Shown here one piece after another: positions 43,319-55,000 of a DNA stretch of 64,000 nucleotides; position 1 is the first letter of the stretch; every line of letters begins with the position of its first letter. The position numbers and the translations under genes are program-made. The notes beneath the pieces are model-generated. The model was not told the DNA's origin and made no database searches. It saw nothing but the letters and a program-made list of their open reading frames with translations. The stretch is from the NCBI RefSeq assembly GCF_002775205.1, contig NC_036451.1, forward strand, positions 24,547,139 to 24,611,138, given 5' to 3'. Source of the stretch: Xiphophorus maculatus (Eukaryota; Chordata; Actinopteri; Cyprinodontiformes; Poeciliidae).

Positions 43319-44590
43319 TCATCTGCTTTTCTCCACCACGGTGTTCCTCTCGTAGCCCAGCTGCCTCATCACTTCGCTGCAGTAGGCCTCCACCTGGCCG
43401 ATCTGCTCCACGTTCAGCCGCTCCCGCCACGCGTAGATCGCCTCCTTCGCGTCCCTGGACGATATGAGGAAGGGCTTGTCCGACGAGTAGCCCTGGCCGT
43501 GCGTCATGTTCAGCGCGAACCTCTCCAGCGCCGGGAAGCTGGAGAGGTTGGAGAAGCGGAAGAGCCGCTGCAGCTCCTCCAAGGGGCGCAGCACCAGGTC
43601 CTCGTAGCGAAGGCGCAGGTAGTTCCTCCTCACCCACGGGGGAGCGTTCATCACCAGCATCACGTCGCTCAGCCAGTTGTCGCAGATCAGCTCCATGGCG
43701 CTCGCCACGTAGCTCTCCGCCCGGTTCATCCTGTTGCTGGGCACCAGCAGCCGCTTGTACTTGTCGCTCTGCTTCTTGCTGCGCAGCACCTGGATGCTCT
43801 CCTTCACCAGGGCCTGCTTGGTCTTGAGCCGCGAGTTGTGCACGGCCCGCGGGTCCCTGAAGAGCTGGATGATCTGCAGGTTGATCGCCGGGTCTCTCAT
43901 CAGCGGGACCAGGGTGCTCAGGTCCAGAACGCGCACCCCCTTGATCACCATCACCGGGTACTTCTTGCACTCCCTCTCCAGCTCGCGCAGGTCCCGCTTC
44001 TGGCACTTGGCGCACTGGTCCTCCCGCACCAGCCCGATTTCGTGGCGCCGGTGCGCGTCGCACAGCGGCTCCGAGCAGATCACCTTGTTCATCTTCCAGC
44101 CGAAGATGAACGCCGTGGTGATGTTCTGCGAGCCGGCGTAAAGTTTGAGGACGGAGAAGTCGCAGCGGTACAGGGCGTTCATCATGTCGCGCACCGCGCC
44201 CTGCAGGCTGCCCGCGTCGCCGGGGTACAGCGCCTGCCAGATGTGCCACATGGGCTCGTACAGGTAGAAAACGTCCGGGTGCTGGTTGAACAGCTCCCCC
44301 AGAAACGACGAGCCGGTCCTCCAGGTGGCGTGCAGGTAGATGTGCGTCCGGGTCTGGGTCCTGTTCGTCGGCGCCGGGTTCTCCGCCGCGTCGCTGCCGT
44401 TGGCTTTGAACCCGTTATCCCAGAGGAGCGCCACCGTCTTCTCCAGGTCGGGGCATCTGGGCTGTTGCTGCGGCAGTTTGGCATTCTGGGCGGATTTATC
44501 CCGGTTATCTAACACGTAGGGGATAAGCAGAAGTAAACCTGTATATGCCAGAATCAAAACCAAGTACTTCTTGTGGAGCCTCCTCTTCAT
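43319..44590 (-). CDS. chst7: chst7: carbohydrate (N-acetylglucosamine 6-O) sulfotransferase 7
   Basis: Type II Golgi enzyme that transfers sulfate from PAPS to the 6-OH of GlcNAc/GalNAc on glycans. The uninterrupted frame of 423 aa begins at ATG 44590 (context GAAATGA); an in-frame extension to 44629 has only a GTG codon and is not used here. Residues 1-8 are basic, 9-27 form one membrane anchor (YLVLILAYTGLLLLIPYVL), then a stem with N-glycosylation sequons. The 5'-phosphosulfate loop ATWRTGSSF is at 88-96, and the 3'-phosphate loop QLFRDPRAVHNSR at 242-254. The protein is shorter than the human form (about 486 aa), mostly in the stem. A single coding exon is usual for this family. GC-rich coding sequence creates long spurious frames on both strands. 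It is convergent with slc9a7, as in human Xp11.3. Confidence 0.94.
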   Translation of the reverse strand: MKRRLHKKYLVLILAYTGLLLLIPYVLDNRDKSAQNAKLPQQQPRCPDLEKTVALLWDNGFKANGSDAAENPAPTNRTQTRTHIYLHATWRTGSSFLGELFNQHPDVFYLYEPMWHIWQALYPGDAGSLQGAVRDMMNALYRCDFSVLKLYAGSQNITTAFIFGWKMNKVICSEPLCDAHRRHEIGLVREDQCAKCQKRDLRELERECKKYPVMVIKGVRVLDLSTLVPLMRDPAINLQIIQLFRDPRAVHNSRLKTKQALVKESIQVLRSKKQSDKYKRLLVPSNRMNRAESYVASAMELICDNWLSDVMLVMNAPPWVRRNYLRLRYEDLVLRPLEELQRLFRFSNLSSFPALERFALNMTHGQGYSSDKPFLISSRDAKEAIYAWRERLNVEQIGQVEAYCSEVMRQLGYERNTVVEKSR

Positions 44591-44768
44591 TTCCTTTCGC
44601 CGAGAGGGGGGCTGGGAGCTTGTTTTCACAAGAGTCGGCGGCGCAGCGGTCTGTGGAGCGCCCCGGTCGCTACTGTAAAGTTATTCCTCTGTGTGTTAGT
44701 GTGGGTGCGCATCAATTGTCATCCGGCGAGGCAGAGCGGCGCTCTGGGTAGGCGTGGTGTCAGACAGC

Positions 44769-44837
44769 GCAACGGGTCTATTCATGTAGGACCGCCCCAC
44801 CCGGAGGCGGTCCGACATGCGAGAATAGACCCGTTGC
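44769..44837. repeat. long GC-rich hairpin in the chst7 promoter
   Basis: Left arm 44769-44796 begins GCAACGGGTCTATTC and the right arm 44806-44837 ends GAATAGACCCGTTGC. The arms pair over about 28 bases, with a 4-base bulge and one mismatch, around a 9-base loop. Confidence 0.9.
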
Positions 44838-45091
44838 CGTGTTGTTATTGTTTACGTCCGGAAATTTCGCGCCTGCGCACAACGCTGGAGGGCGAAAAGA
44901 CTGTTCTTTTACATAGTTCTGCTAACAAAAAGGAACCTGGAGATATACGTAGGTATTATTATGTTTAGTACAATGCGCCACAGCAGAGGGGAAAAATAAT
45001 GCAGGAAAACCTTTGAAGAATAACTAAAAACCACTCATAATCTTCTTTTTTTTTTCTCGCTCTCGGTGTCGGCTAGGCTACAAGCAGACTC

Positions 45092-45106
45092 GTTGCCCAT
45101 AGCAAC
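45092..45106. promoter_or_regulatory. RFX X-box-like site GTTGCCCATAGCAAC
   Basis: Inverted GTTGC half-sites with a 5-base centre; close to the X-box consensus (GTTGCCATGGCAAC). It lies between the divergent chst7 and tubgcp5 genes. Confidence 0.35.
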
Positions 45107-45110
45107 TGAC

Positions 45111-47200
45111 AACCACTAATGTTATCGGGAATCAACACACAAAAATACACGCAAGATGGATACTTTTTGTAAATTGTTTCAGGTGGAGATTTCCGTGGCA
45201 AGTTTATGCCCTAAATGAAAAATGTAAAAACTTTAATTGATTTTTTTTTTTTTTTTTTGCTATATATTTTTGTTGCTCCTTTTCTATGGCTAGAAACGAA
45301 CTAAATAGACCAAATAGGAAAAAAATAAGCGCCAAAAAAGTTAAATAACTGTAAACATTCAGGGAAATGTCAGACTACTCTTGGTTTTATTAAAAAATAT
45401 GACTTGTTTAATGTATTGTTGTGCAGGAAAAGGAGAACAAAAATTCATAATAATATTTATGCGTCATCGATTGTAAAAAAAAAAAAAAAAAAAGAAGAAG
45501 CAAATTTTGGCCCCAGAGGACTCTCAACTCGGGGACTTTAGCCCTCGGTGAAAACAAGGTTGGAGACCCCTGCTTTAGATGATTTATTAAATATAGTCAT
45601 GTTTCTATAATAATGGCCTATGTCTATTTCACTTTTTTGTTGCCAAAATGTTTTTTGCATAAATGAAAAAAAGTCACTACCTCTTTTTTGCCAAGAGATG
45701 ATTTAAAAAAAGACTTTCACTTTCACTTTGGCCATTGCTTTAGGAAGGCAACAATATGCAGCATAGTGGAAAAAAATGCAAATATATATTCATTTAAAAT
45801 TTTCCTACATTTTATTTATTTATTTATTTATTTATTTGACCTTTCCTGAGCTCGGAGGATAAAGGATACACGTTTATCTCGTTTCCTTCCTAAACCCTGC
45901 TTGACTGGAAGCAGGAAGCAAACAGGCAAGGATGTGATCCTCTGGACTGCAGCTGGTTTTGGTTCCCTATTCAAAAAAGAGAAGAAAAATTCTTATTCCA
46001 ACTTTCTCTATAGAATCTTTAGCAGCTTGACATGCAACATCAATCGTTGCTATGACAACAAAACAAGCACGAGGCAGACAATAAGCACTAAAAAGGGATC
46101 CAATCCCTGTGACTACACAGTAACGCTACACCCGCCCGTCCACACGCTTTCCAAAACAGAGAATAACAATAACTATTAAAAAAAAATAAAAAATGTATAT
46201 GTCATCCAATCAGTTGCTTTGTGTTGCTCTCCAAAGAATATGCTACACCTTCACAGTTTTCAGATCCTTGAGTATTGTTTACAGTCATGAAAATCCCCAA
46301 ATATTAATACAACTCGCCTGATATGGGCCTATGAGTTATAGATAAAGTAATTAATTGTTGCAAAAATATGCATTCATAAAAGAAAAAAAAAGAAAAGAAA
46401 AATCCGTGGGGTTCCAAAATATCCGGCCTCCTGCCCCTGGAAGTTCTTTCTTAAGTTTTGCCATCTAAAAGGAATGATATTGTGTGGCACAATATTCTGA
46501 CAACAACAATAATAACAATGTTATTAGGCTGCAAGGTGGCTCAGTTGTTAGCCGCACTGTCTTGATTCAACAGCAGACTCTGCAGCAGAATTGGATACGG
46601 TTCTTTACATATTTCCATATTATCATCACATGTTGCTAAATTGTATGTGTAACTATTGGCACTTCTGTTGTTCTCTAGGATATTAAACCAGTGGCACATA
46701 GTTCAGTTCAAAGTATTTTAGTGATCATATTCCTTCCTGTCTGGTTTTGATACAAAAGAGGGAACTATGTATGGCAACTAGTAATTAAGACCACAACAGT
46801 TCACTGGTTTTCTGACTCTGAGGCTGTTTTTCATTGGAAAAAATAGTGTCTTCAGTCAGAGGCTTCTTCAAATCTGTTCCAGTACAGACTGTTACAGGAG
46901 ATCTTCTTTGCCCACAGCCATTACCGTCTACAATAACTATTTCATTAAATGATTTGCAGCAACATTTAATTTCCCTTTGGGATCAATATTTTGGAATTAA
47001 ATTTGATTTGAATTAAATGTGCTCAACTCAACTGAAAGGTGACTTAAGCTCCAGTTTCAGCAACTAGAAGGCAGCTTTGAATTTTATTGTTGCTCGTTTA
47101 GCAACCATAAACGAGCAACAATAATGACAACAATAATGAAATAATAATAAAAACCTGAATTTGTATTACTCGATACAATTTCGTCTCTTTATCGAATAAT
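45111..47200. other. intergenic AT-rich DNA between chst7 and tubgcp5
   Basis: Poly-T/A tracts, a hAT-like terminus ('aaggttggagacccctgc' near 45558-45575), a tRNA-head-like SINE fragment near 46527-46590 ('gcaaggtggctcagttgttagc'), and a 16-bp-arm hairpin at 47085-47123. No gene supported. Confidence 0.55.
47085..47123. repeat. 16-bp-arm hairpin
   Basis: Arms TATTGTTGCTCGTTTA and its complement, separated by 7 bases. Confidence 0.9.
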
Positions 47201-47702
47201 ACATTTCTCTCTTACCTACACAAAAACGTCTTCCACACCGCCTCAACATCACCGCTACCCGAGTCATCCGCCGGTTGACTGCAAGGGAACGCGTCTTGTG
47301 TTCGTGCGTTTGCTCGGGCAAGTCACGCCCCGTTACAAATAAAAAAAGAAACCACCAAATAAATTTTGCTCCTTAATTTAATATTTTTAAGCACGCCTAG
47401 CTTAGCTTGACGAAATAGTCTATTTATTTTCCTCTTTGTGGAGCTGCTCAGAATCTACTGAGAGTGAAGGCGGGGCTATGGCTAAATCTGTTTGTGGGCG
47501 GAGTTTAGTAAACTTAGAAAATGACAACAAACACGAAGAACATGTATTAAAAGGCAGATAAAAGTGCACAACGTCTGGTGAGAAGGAGCACAAATTTATT
47601 TTGTTGTGAAAAGTTAATTATATCCGTAAATTTAGCCACTATTAGCATTAACCTCGGAACCATTCAGACGAGAGAAAGGAAAACAAACCCACGCCTCTAT
47701 CT

Positions 47703-47714
47703 TGCGCATGCGCA
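47703..47714. promoter_or_regulatory. NRF1 consensus site
   Basis: TGCGCATGCGCA, fitting YGCGCAYGCGCR on both strands, about 215 bases upstream of the tubgcp5 start codon. Confidence 0.6.
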
Positions 47715-47855
47715 CTTGCTCTTATTTCCAGAGCCAAACGGAGCGCGGTAATGCAGAAAACGATTAACAAAAACAGCTTAACGTCTCACCTTTTTGTAGC
47801 AAATAAACCCATTTCGACCCACTCCCGGTTCCCGCAGAGCCACCAAAGCGGCTAC

Positions 47856-47897
47856 ATGTCAACGGCCGTCGGTTGGATGCAGCCTGTAGCAGCCTGA
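47856..47897 (+). other. upstream ORF before tubgcp5 (13 codons)
   Basis: ATG TCA ACG ... GCC TGA, with an internal in-frame ATG at 47877, ends 31 bases before the main start at 47929. Whether it is within the mRNA depends on the transcription start. Confidence 0.4.
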
Positions 47898-47928
47898 AGC
47901 TAACTGCAGCATCAGCAGCTGCGGCAAC

Positions 47929-50900
47929 ATGGCACACTGGAGCACCTTCGAGAAGGAGACGGAGAGAGAGACGAAGAGGCTGGTCAGGTGTCTCAGCGGA
48001 GTGCAAGACGAGGAGGACCAGAACTTCCAACTGGCGCTGAAGTTCGCTTGGTCAAACTTCAAGTGAGTCCGTCCTGCGCTGGTTGAGTCGGAGCTAGCCT
48101 GTCAACAACGCTAGCTAGCTAGCTGCAAGAAGGTGAGCTTGGCTAACTGTGTGCTCCGTCCGGCAGGTTTCATCGGTATTTGGATGCCGACAGTCATAAA
48201 ATTCAACGCACAATCAATGGGTGAGTAAGTGTTCCAGGTCTGTCGTCTAATTTCCTCTCTTCCCTTTAGGCAGAGGGTTGTTTTCCTCTATTCACAGTTC
48301 CCACGCCCTCTGAAATATATACATATATTTGATTTAATCAATTTCCTGCTCTGGATTAGTATGGAAAAGAAAGTAGAGTCTGGAAATTATGTGTATTTTT
48401 AGACTATTCCAAGTCTTATTGTCTAAATCCATCATTGCACTCTGCGGGTTTTTGTACGTTCTGTATTTCAAGTTTGGCCTTGATAAAATAAATATATTTA
48501 TTAAATTCATAGTGGGCTTTTTTATTTACACATGGGCAATGAAGCAAAACCCCCCCAAAAAAGTCAAACTGCACAACCTTTAGTGTCAAGATAGATAACA
48601 TTACATATTAAGAGCAAAGAGTAGTGTTTGTGATAGTTTGTAAGGATTTTAGTCAAACACTTCTGCCAAAAAAATCCTGTAATTATAAGAATTGTGTCTC
48701 TCATGGTCAGAACTAACCTTGTAACGTTAGTTCTGATTTTTTCTTTTTCTAGACTTTTGATCACATTTTACTTCCCTCCCCACTTTCGGACAGTTGTTAT
48801 GCTGCGTAACCGTGGCAACAAGGTTTTCTTAATTGATTGGCATCCCAAAACCTCAAATCCTACCTGAACTATGACCCCAAACACTAGGGGAGTTGAAAAT
48901 GAAGCTTCATGGATGCAGAGAGCGAAAGAGATGGAGGAAGTTCAAACTTTCTCCTCCAATCCACAACCCTAACTACTTTCTAACTACCGAACAGATTAAA
49001 AGAGAAGCGGCAAATGAGGTAGATTAGCAGACCTTGCCAATAACTGATTGTATCATCCAGGACGTGTTACTATTGCATATCGTCTCTTCTGCCTGGATAT
49101 TGAGCTTTTAGCATGTCGTCACCGTCAGTGATGCAGCAACAGTTTTCAGTAAGAGGCCACTTCGGATTCGTTGCGAGACTGACTGCTACCAGAATTGCTT
49201 CCTGCTCAGAGTATTTCCATCCACTATGACGCATTGAATAACTCAGAACTTTGAAGTTCTGAATTATGATTTTTTCCTACATTCTGTTTTGAATAAATAA
49301 AATGTTTTTGAATTTAATTTAATAAGCTAGTTGTTAGATGTGGTGAAGTCCTGGAATAATAGTAATTTATTGCATTTATGTTCATACTTTTTTTTTAAAT
49401 TGACTTTTAAATAATAATATTATTATTGCAACAAAGTTTTGCTCAGTATGTACATTTTAAACGTTGAGTTGAATGACAATAATCTCTAAGTGAGCACACC
49501 CAACCAGGTAGATTCAGACTATATTTTTCAAAATGTTCTTTTCTTTTAGTGATCTAAACATGAGTTTTTTGTAGTTAGTCTATTTCTCAATTTTTTTCTT
49601 CCAGTTTAAAGTGTATTAGAAGCATAAGAATTTGTTTTATAATAATAAAATAAATGACCCACGTTGCACAATGCTGTTATGCATAATCTGTTTTTTCTTC
49701 TTCATTTTAATTTGAATTTTTTTAAAGAATCTATGAAAAGCTGATGGTCCACTCTGACCTGAGTAAGGCGGGCAGCTGGAGGAGACTGACCGAGGAGTTC
49801 CTCACCTCACCACTCCCCAACACCAACGGAGCGAAGGTAATGAACCGAGTGTGGGAATTGAAAACATGAATTCTGACACGAGCCAACACAAACAGCGTTG
49901 GCCAACACATTTCATCATGCCTTGTGTTTCTCTTCTTCTTTTTCTGTCTTTTAAATACCACAACATCCTCATAGCAGAAGGGGAAAACAGCACTCCAGAT
50001 TGCATAACCTGCCACTAAACTTTCAAACTGTTCCACTTACCTTTTTTTTTTTTCTAGACAGACACACACTACGGGATCCTGTCACTGCTGCTTTTCTTAT
50101 CAGATTCTCCCTCAAACACAAACTTCACTGAGAGACCCAGGGTGAAAGATGCCGGTGAGCTTCTTCTGGTATTTTACACTTTGGAATTATTCACCCCCCT
50201 TCCACCACCAATTAATCGCGTGTCCGTTCAGAACCGGAAGACGAGTTCGACTGGGCCAAGTACCTCATGGAAGGGGAGGACGTGGACGCCGGGCCGTTCC
50301 CGGACACGCCGGTGGGTCTTGGAACGACGGCGCCCTTTAAACGCGTTTCCGTGGCCGCATGTTGTCACCTCGCTCTTCTGTAGGAGTGGTCGGAGGACGA
50401 AAGCGAGGACGACGACCGGCAGCAGCCAATCAGCAGGGAGGACTCTGGGATCCAGTTGGACAGAACCCCCCAGGAGGACCAGGACACCACCAGCAAGACG
50501 GTGCCAGTCGCGTGGACGGGTGCGCCGAAAACACAGAAACAAACGCAGAAACAATCGTAGAAATTATTGGCACTAGAGCCGCAAACTGGAATGTGTTTCA
50601 TTTTCCGTTTATCTTTGCCAAAACAGAGGTTTCAGTCTGGGAAGTGTCTGTGAATGTCACCTTTTCCAGTCTTGCCTATTGGTTTCTCAGTTGGATCTAG
50701 GTCTGTGATTTGACTAGGCCGTTCTAACTGACAGCACGTCATTGTAGCTGTGGCAGTATGTTTAGGGTTGTCTTCCTAGGAGAAGAAATTTTAAACTTTA
50801 AATCTTGCATCCTTCCATTCAGTTTTTTCCTGTATCCATATTATTTACACTCCCGTGTCCCTGAATAAAAGAAAAGAATCGTCAGCATGATGCTGCCACC

Positions 50901-52079
50901 ACCAGGTTTTTTTTACTTGGGATGGTGTGTTCAAGGCTATGTGTTAGTCTTACTGTCACACGAAGCCAAAATGCAGTGGTTTATAAACTAACGAAGTTAT
51001 TTTAAATACATATCTCTATACATGTGCATTGAAAGCCTTTTAAATTTTTATTTATTAAAAAAAAGAAAAAAAAAACATTTTTTTTTTTTTTTTTATATGT
51101 ACTTTCTGTTACTTTGTCGGTCTGGTACAAAAATCCCAACAGAATCCATCAAGTTTTTTAGTTGCAATCTGACAAAAATGTGGGAAATTACAGGAGGGAT
51201 AAATCATTCTGTAACATACCGCAGGAATAGTGTGTTATAGTTTTAAAATAACCACGTTTTGGCATGCATTTCTTCTCCCCAGTGGGGGAACCAGACGCCC
51301 GGACCTGGCTTGAACAGCATGTGGTGACTCCATACTGGGTCGCTCACGCTCCTCGCTTCTCCCACAGCTTGCATTTACACTCCAACCTGCTCAACGTTTG
51401 GTAAGATTTCAGACTCCTTTTAAGATCAAATTTGACTTTAATCAGTAACATGTGGATCTGAACTCAGAGGGAAAATTCTATTTTAATACTGGTATAAAAT
51501 TTTAATGTGGTATAAATCATAAAAGTGGGCTGGAAATGTCACTAAGTTGCAAATTACACATTTGGAACTGTACATAGGACGTTAATCTTAATACTAAGCA
51601 AAATCAATGGTTTTTTCTATGTTCCACATGACATAAGCAACTTTTCCTCTTATTTCTGAGTTGAAAGGTTGTGTGACATTCAGGTGTTCTCGCTCTCAGG
51701 GACCAGCACTTGTATAACACAGATCCTCTGTATCTGCCGGAAGAAAAAGCCTTCGTCACCGAGACTCAGGTCGTACGGGAAACCTTATGGTAAGAATCCG
51801 GTGACGCTGAGCCTATTCACAAAAGTACACAGAAAACGATCTTCTGTTCCTCTTAAGTGAGTTTAAGTGTCTTGTTGATCCCCGGACTCACGGATCCTCC
51901 CCAGATCGATGAAGTAATTATGTTGGCGCATTGATTATACATTTTTTATTTTTTTTGTCACGAGGATGATCTGTGTGTTTTTCAGGCTTCTCTCCGGGGT
52001 GAAGAAACACTTTATATTCCAGCATCATGACGGCAAAGTGTCGGTGAGGAATAACGTGGTGGTAACCCATCTGACAAGT
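47929..52079 (+). CDS. tubgcp5: tubgcp5 exons 1-9 (N-terminal extension and GRIP1 start)
   Basis: ATG at 47929 (context AACATGG) opens MAHWSTFEKETERETKRLV. Exons 1-3 carry the conserved YEKLMVHSDLSKAGSWRRLT block. Exons 4-6 encode the GCP5-specific linker with FDWAKYLM and the acidic WSEDESEDDD. Exons 7-9 encode DARTWLEQHVVTPYW, W-D-QHLYNTDPLYLPEEKAFV and the start of GRIP1. All donors are GT. Confidence 0.95.
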
Positions 52080-55000
52080 GTAAGTTTTTTTGTTGTTGTT
52101 GTTGTTTTTCTTTTTAAGAGGGGAAAAAAAACACAAACATTACCGACAGGGATGCAATCACTTTATCGAATTGGAATTAGTTGGCGATTAATGGTTTAGA
52201 AGTTTAAAAGTAGTTCCAAATCGATTAATAATGTCCATTTAGACCTTCTTCTTTTTGTGTTGTAGTTTGCCCTCCATCCAGAAGAGGGCACCGCTCGTCA
52301 TCCTTAAGCAAATCTAGCTGATACAGAAATAAAGATGGCAGAATGGGAAAGAGAAACGGTCAGAACAGAGTCCGGCTCCTTAAGCTATCACCTTGATGTC
52401 GCTAAATACCTGCCATCATCAGCGTCATTTCTAATTAGCTTACATCGTCCCATCGTTACTATAACTACTAATTTTACCTTAACGGGTAAAAAAAATCATT
52501 GGGTTTTGAAATGCAGAGTGGTGTTTATTATTTTAGCTTTTCTAAAGTAACATCACATCAGCAGACAAACGCTGAATTTACAGAAAACTATTTAACAAGT
52601 TCGATATCTTATATCCCCCCCCAACAGTGGCAGCAGCCGACAGCAGGAAGAGATTAACCTATTAGATGTAATTAGATGTATAGAAATAATATAGAAATAG
52701 TTTTTTTCACATGTATAAAGCAATTAGTTTGTATTATTCAATGTTTCTTTTTAAAAAAATATATATTTTTTGTCATACTAGCATTTTGCTCTTGGGGTGC
52801 CCCCTGGTGGTATGGGGTCCCTAAGCAGCCGCTTAATTCGCATGTGCCTTGGGCCTGCTCTGTGTGAGTTTGTGCACGTCATGGGGGGAAGTTTGAACAT
52901 TCTGAACATCTCTCTGTTCTTTGGGAATTGAGTGTTTTTTACATATTATTTTCATCTTTTCACCTCTTAAGAGGTTTCCTGTTTTATGTCTAAGTTTACC
53001 AGGGTGAGAAAACCATAATTTTAAGTTTATTCCGTCCAAACTGAATAACGCTGGCTGATCCGAAATACTGTTAAAATTAAATGAAGTTTTAAAATTCAGC
53101 TTGTCGTGGAATATGTAGCCCTTTATAGAAACACGACGGAAGAGAAAATGGCCGCTTGTCAATTAAGCGCCCATCGATCGGTGAGATCCTACAACTTTGG
53201 ATTTATTAACATTAATTGATAACTTGCATCGCCAATTGCTGATATTTTACCAAGTGCTTTTTTTGTTGTTGTTGTTTTTTGATACTAGGATGTTGTCGTG
53301 TTTTTGTTCTGCAGAACTGCCTGCACTCTGTGCTGGAGCACGTCGCCGTGTACGGACAGGCGGTGTTCAGGCTGCAGAGGTTCATCGACGAGGTGACGGG
53401 CCACAGCTCAGAGCCTGGCCCGCCGGGCCCGGCCTCCTCCCACAGCTACAGGAAGGGCTCGGAGCCGCCTTTCAGGACCTACCAGGCTTTTGTTTGGGCT
53501 CTCAACAAATACTTTGCCAGCTTCAAAGAAGAGCTGACCGCAATTGAGCGAGAGGTCATCAGCAACGGCAAGCTTCGAGTTCATTATCGTAAAGAGTTTG
53601 TTTTGGATTCCCTTTGATAAGAGAGCCACAGCAGAGCTTCGCTATTAACTGTGTAAACAGTGAGAGGTCCCACTCCGTTCCTTTTACTTTCAAGTCATTT
53701 TTCAGGGTTGAATAAATACGGCTTTAAATGGCCATAGGCTATTTATGTTTAAGGCCATTTAGAATTGCTGTTTGTTCCTTAAATTGACCTAAAATGTCTG
53801 AGCTATGCAAACACAGATGTATATATTCCGAGGGACAAAATCTTTTGATGATTACCATGATGACATCTGCTCCATTCCTGTGTGCCCCTATCTAATCCTA
53901 AAGGGAAAACCTGTCCATGTTATTACTGAGTATTGATGTGTTTCCCAAGGGGCAGCTTTCTTGTTTTGTATGAACTGTTGTCTGTTTGCAGATGAGACGG
54001 TCACCCTGTCCGGCGTTCTAGAGCGTCTCAGCCCTCACCTGGCCCAGATCAAAGTGTTGCACAAAGTCTTTTGCACGGGAGTCGCTGAAGTTCCCCCGGC
54101 AACCCCAAATGTTGTGCGGGCCTCTCACTTGCTCAATACTCTCTACAAGGCGATTATAGAATATGACAGTGTTGGAGATGCATCAGAGCAAGCGGTGAGT
54201 TTTTTTAAAAATAATTTTTATTCTAAACCTAAAGGTGGAGTTTCTGGGTATTAACAAAGAAACGGAGTTAATGAAATTTCATACATACTTCTGCGAATCC
54301 GCTACTGTGCTAATAGAGGAGCTAATTGTTTTTTTTTTGTATAGCGCTTTTGCTAACTATGAAAACATTCAGCACACTTCTAAAGCAGTAATTTACTCGC
54401 CTGTTTTGTAATCTCGAAGTTGAATAAAGGTAGACATTTGTGTTGGAAGTTTGGGTTATTGACTGTCAAGAATTTTTCTAGTAGTAAAACGTTCATCACT
54501 GTCTTATTTTGACAGTGATGAAGACTGCTTATGCAGCAGTTGGTTCCCTCTTCTCTCTTTTGTCCTTTTCTCCCCCCATGTCATTATCTTCGTAACATAA
54601 AAGAAAACATGGAAAGTAGAGAACAACATACAAACATACATACAATATATAGGGAAATTATAGAACATGTAAATGATACATGGCAAAATTAAATTGGTGT
54701 TTGAAGGTTGTAGTCTTTCAAGGGCAGATATAGTTTGAGTTGAAGTCGGTGCTTTACTATTAGCTTCCACTAAACACAAAGCTGATATAATGCTTTAGTA
54801 TTAGCTTTCACTAAATACCAGGTTGATGTAGCACTTTAGCATTAGCATCCGCTAAATATGATGTTGGTGTAGTGCATTAGCCTTAGCTTCCACTAAATAC
54901 CAGGTTGATGTAGCACTTTAGGATTAGCATCTGCTAAATACAATGATGGTGTAGTGCATTAGCTTCCAATAAATACCGGCTTGGTGCAGTGATTTAGGTT

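Larger units (their letters stand above)
44591..45110 (-). promoter_or_regulatory. chst7: chst7 5' UTR / promoter region
   Basis: GC-rich, CpG-containing DNA upstream of the chst7 ATG. It contains the long hairpin at 44769-44837, an NRF1/E2F-like CGCGCCTGCGCA at 44868-44879, and an X-box-like site at 45092-45106. The transcription start is not determinable. Confidence 0.45.
47220..47928 (+). promoter_or_regulatory. tubgcp5: tubgcp5 promoter and 5' UTR
   Basis: CpG-containing segments around 47230-47340 and 47680-47928. The latter has TGCGCATGCGCA (47703-47714), a perfect palindromic NRF1 site, common in TATA-less housekeeping promoters. An upstream ORF (47856-47897) lies in the probable 5' UTR. 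Confidence 0.55.

Noticed and set aside
43230..44249. 339-codon minus-strand open frame overlapping chst7
   Set aside because: It is the +1/+2 shadow of the chst7 coding exon: the composition is Arg/Pro/Gly/Ala-rich as expected from a GC-rich third-position frame, with no family resemblance.
43499..44512. 337-codon plus-strand open frame opposite chst7
   Set aside because: Antisense shadow of the chst7 exon, rich in Leu/Val/His/Gln; no promoter or homology.
44591..44629. Extension of chst7 by 13 residues upstream
   Set aside because: The upstream codon is GTG, not ATG; the ATG at 44590 gives the basic-then-hydrophobic N-terminus expected for the family.
54745..55000. CRISPR-like spaced repeats
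   Set aside because: Units are diverged and contiguous (a minisatellite) in a vertebrate intron; no cas genes and no conserved repeat/spacer pattern.
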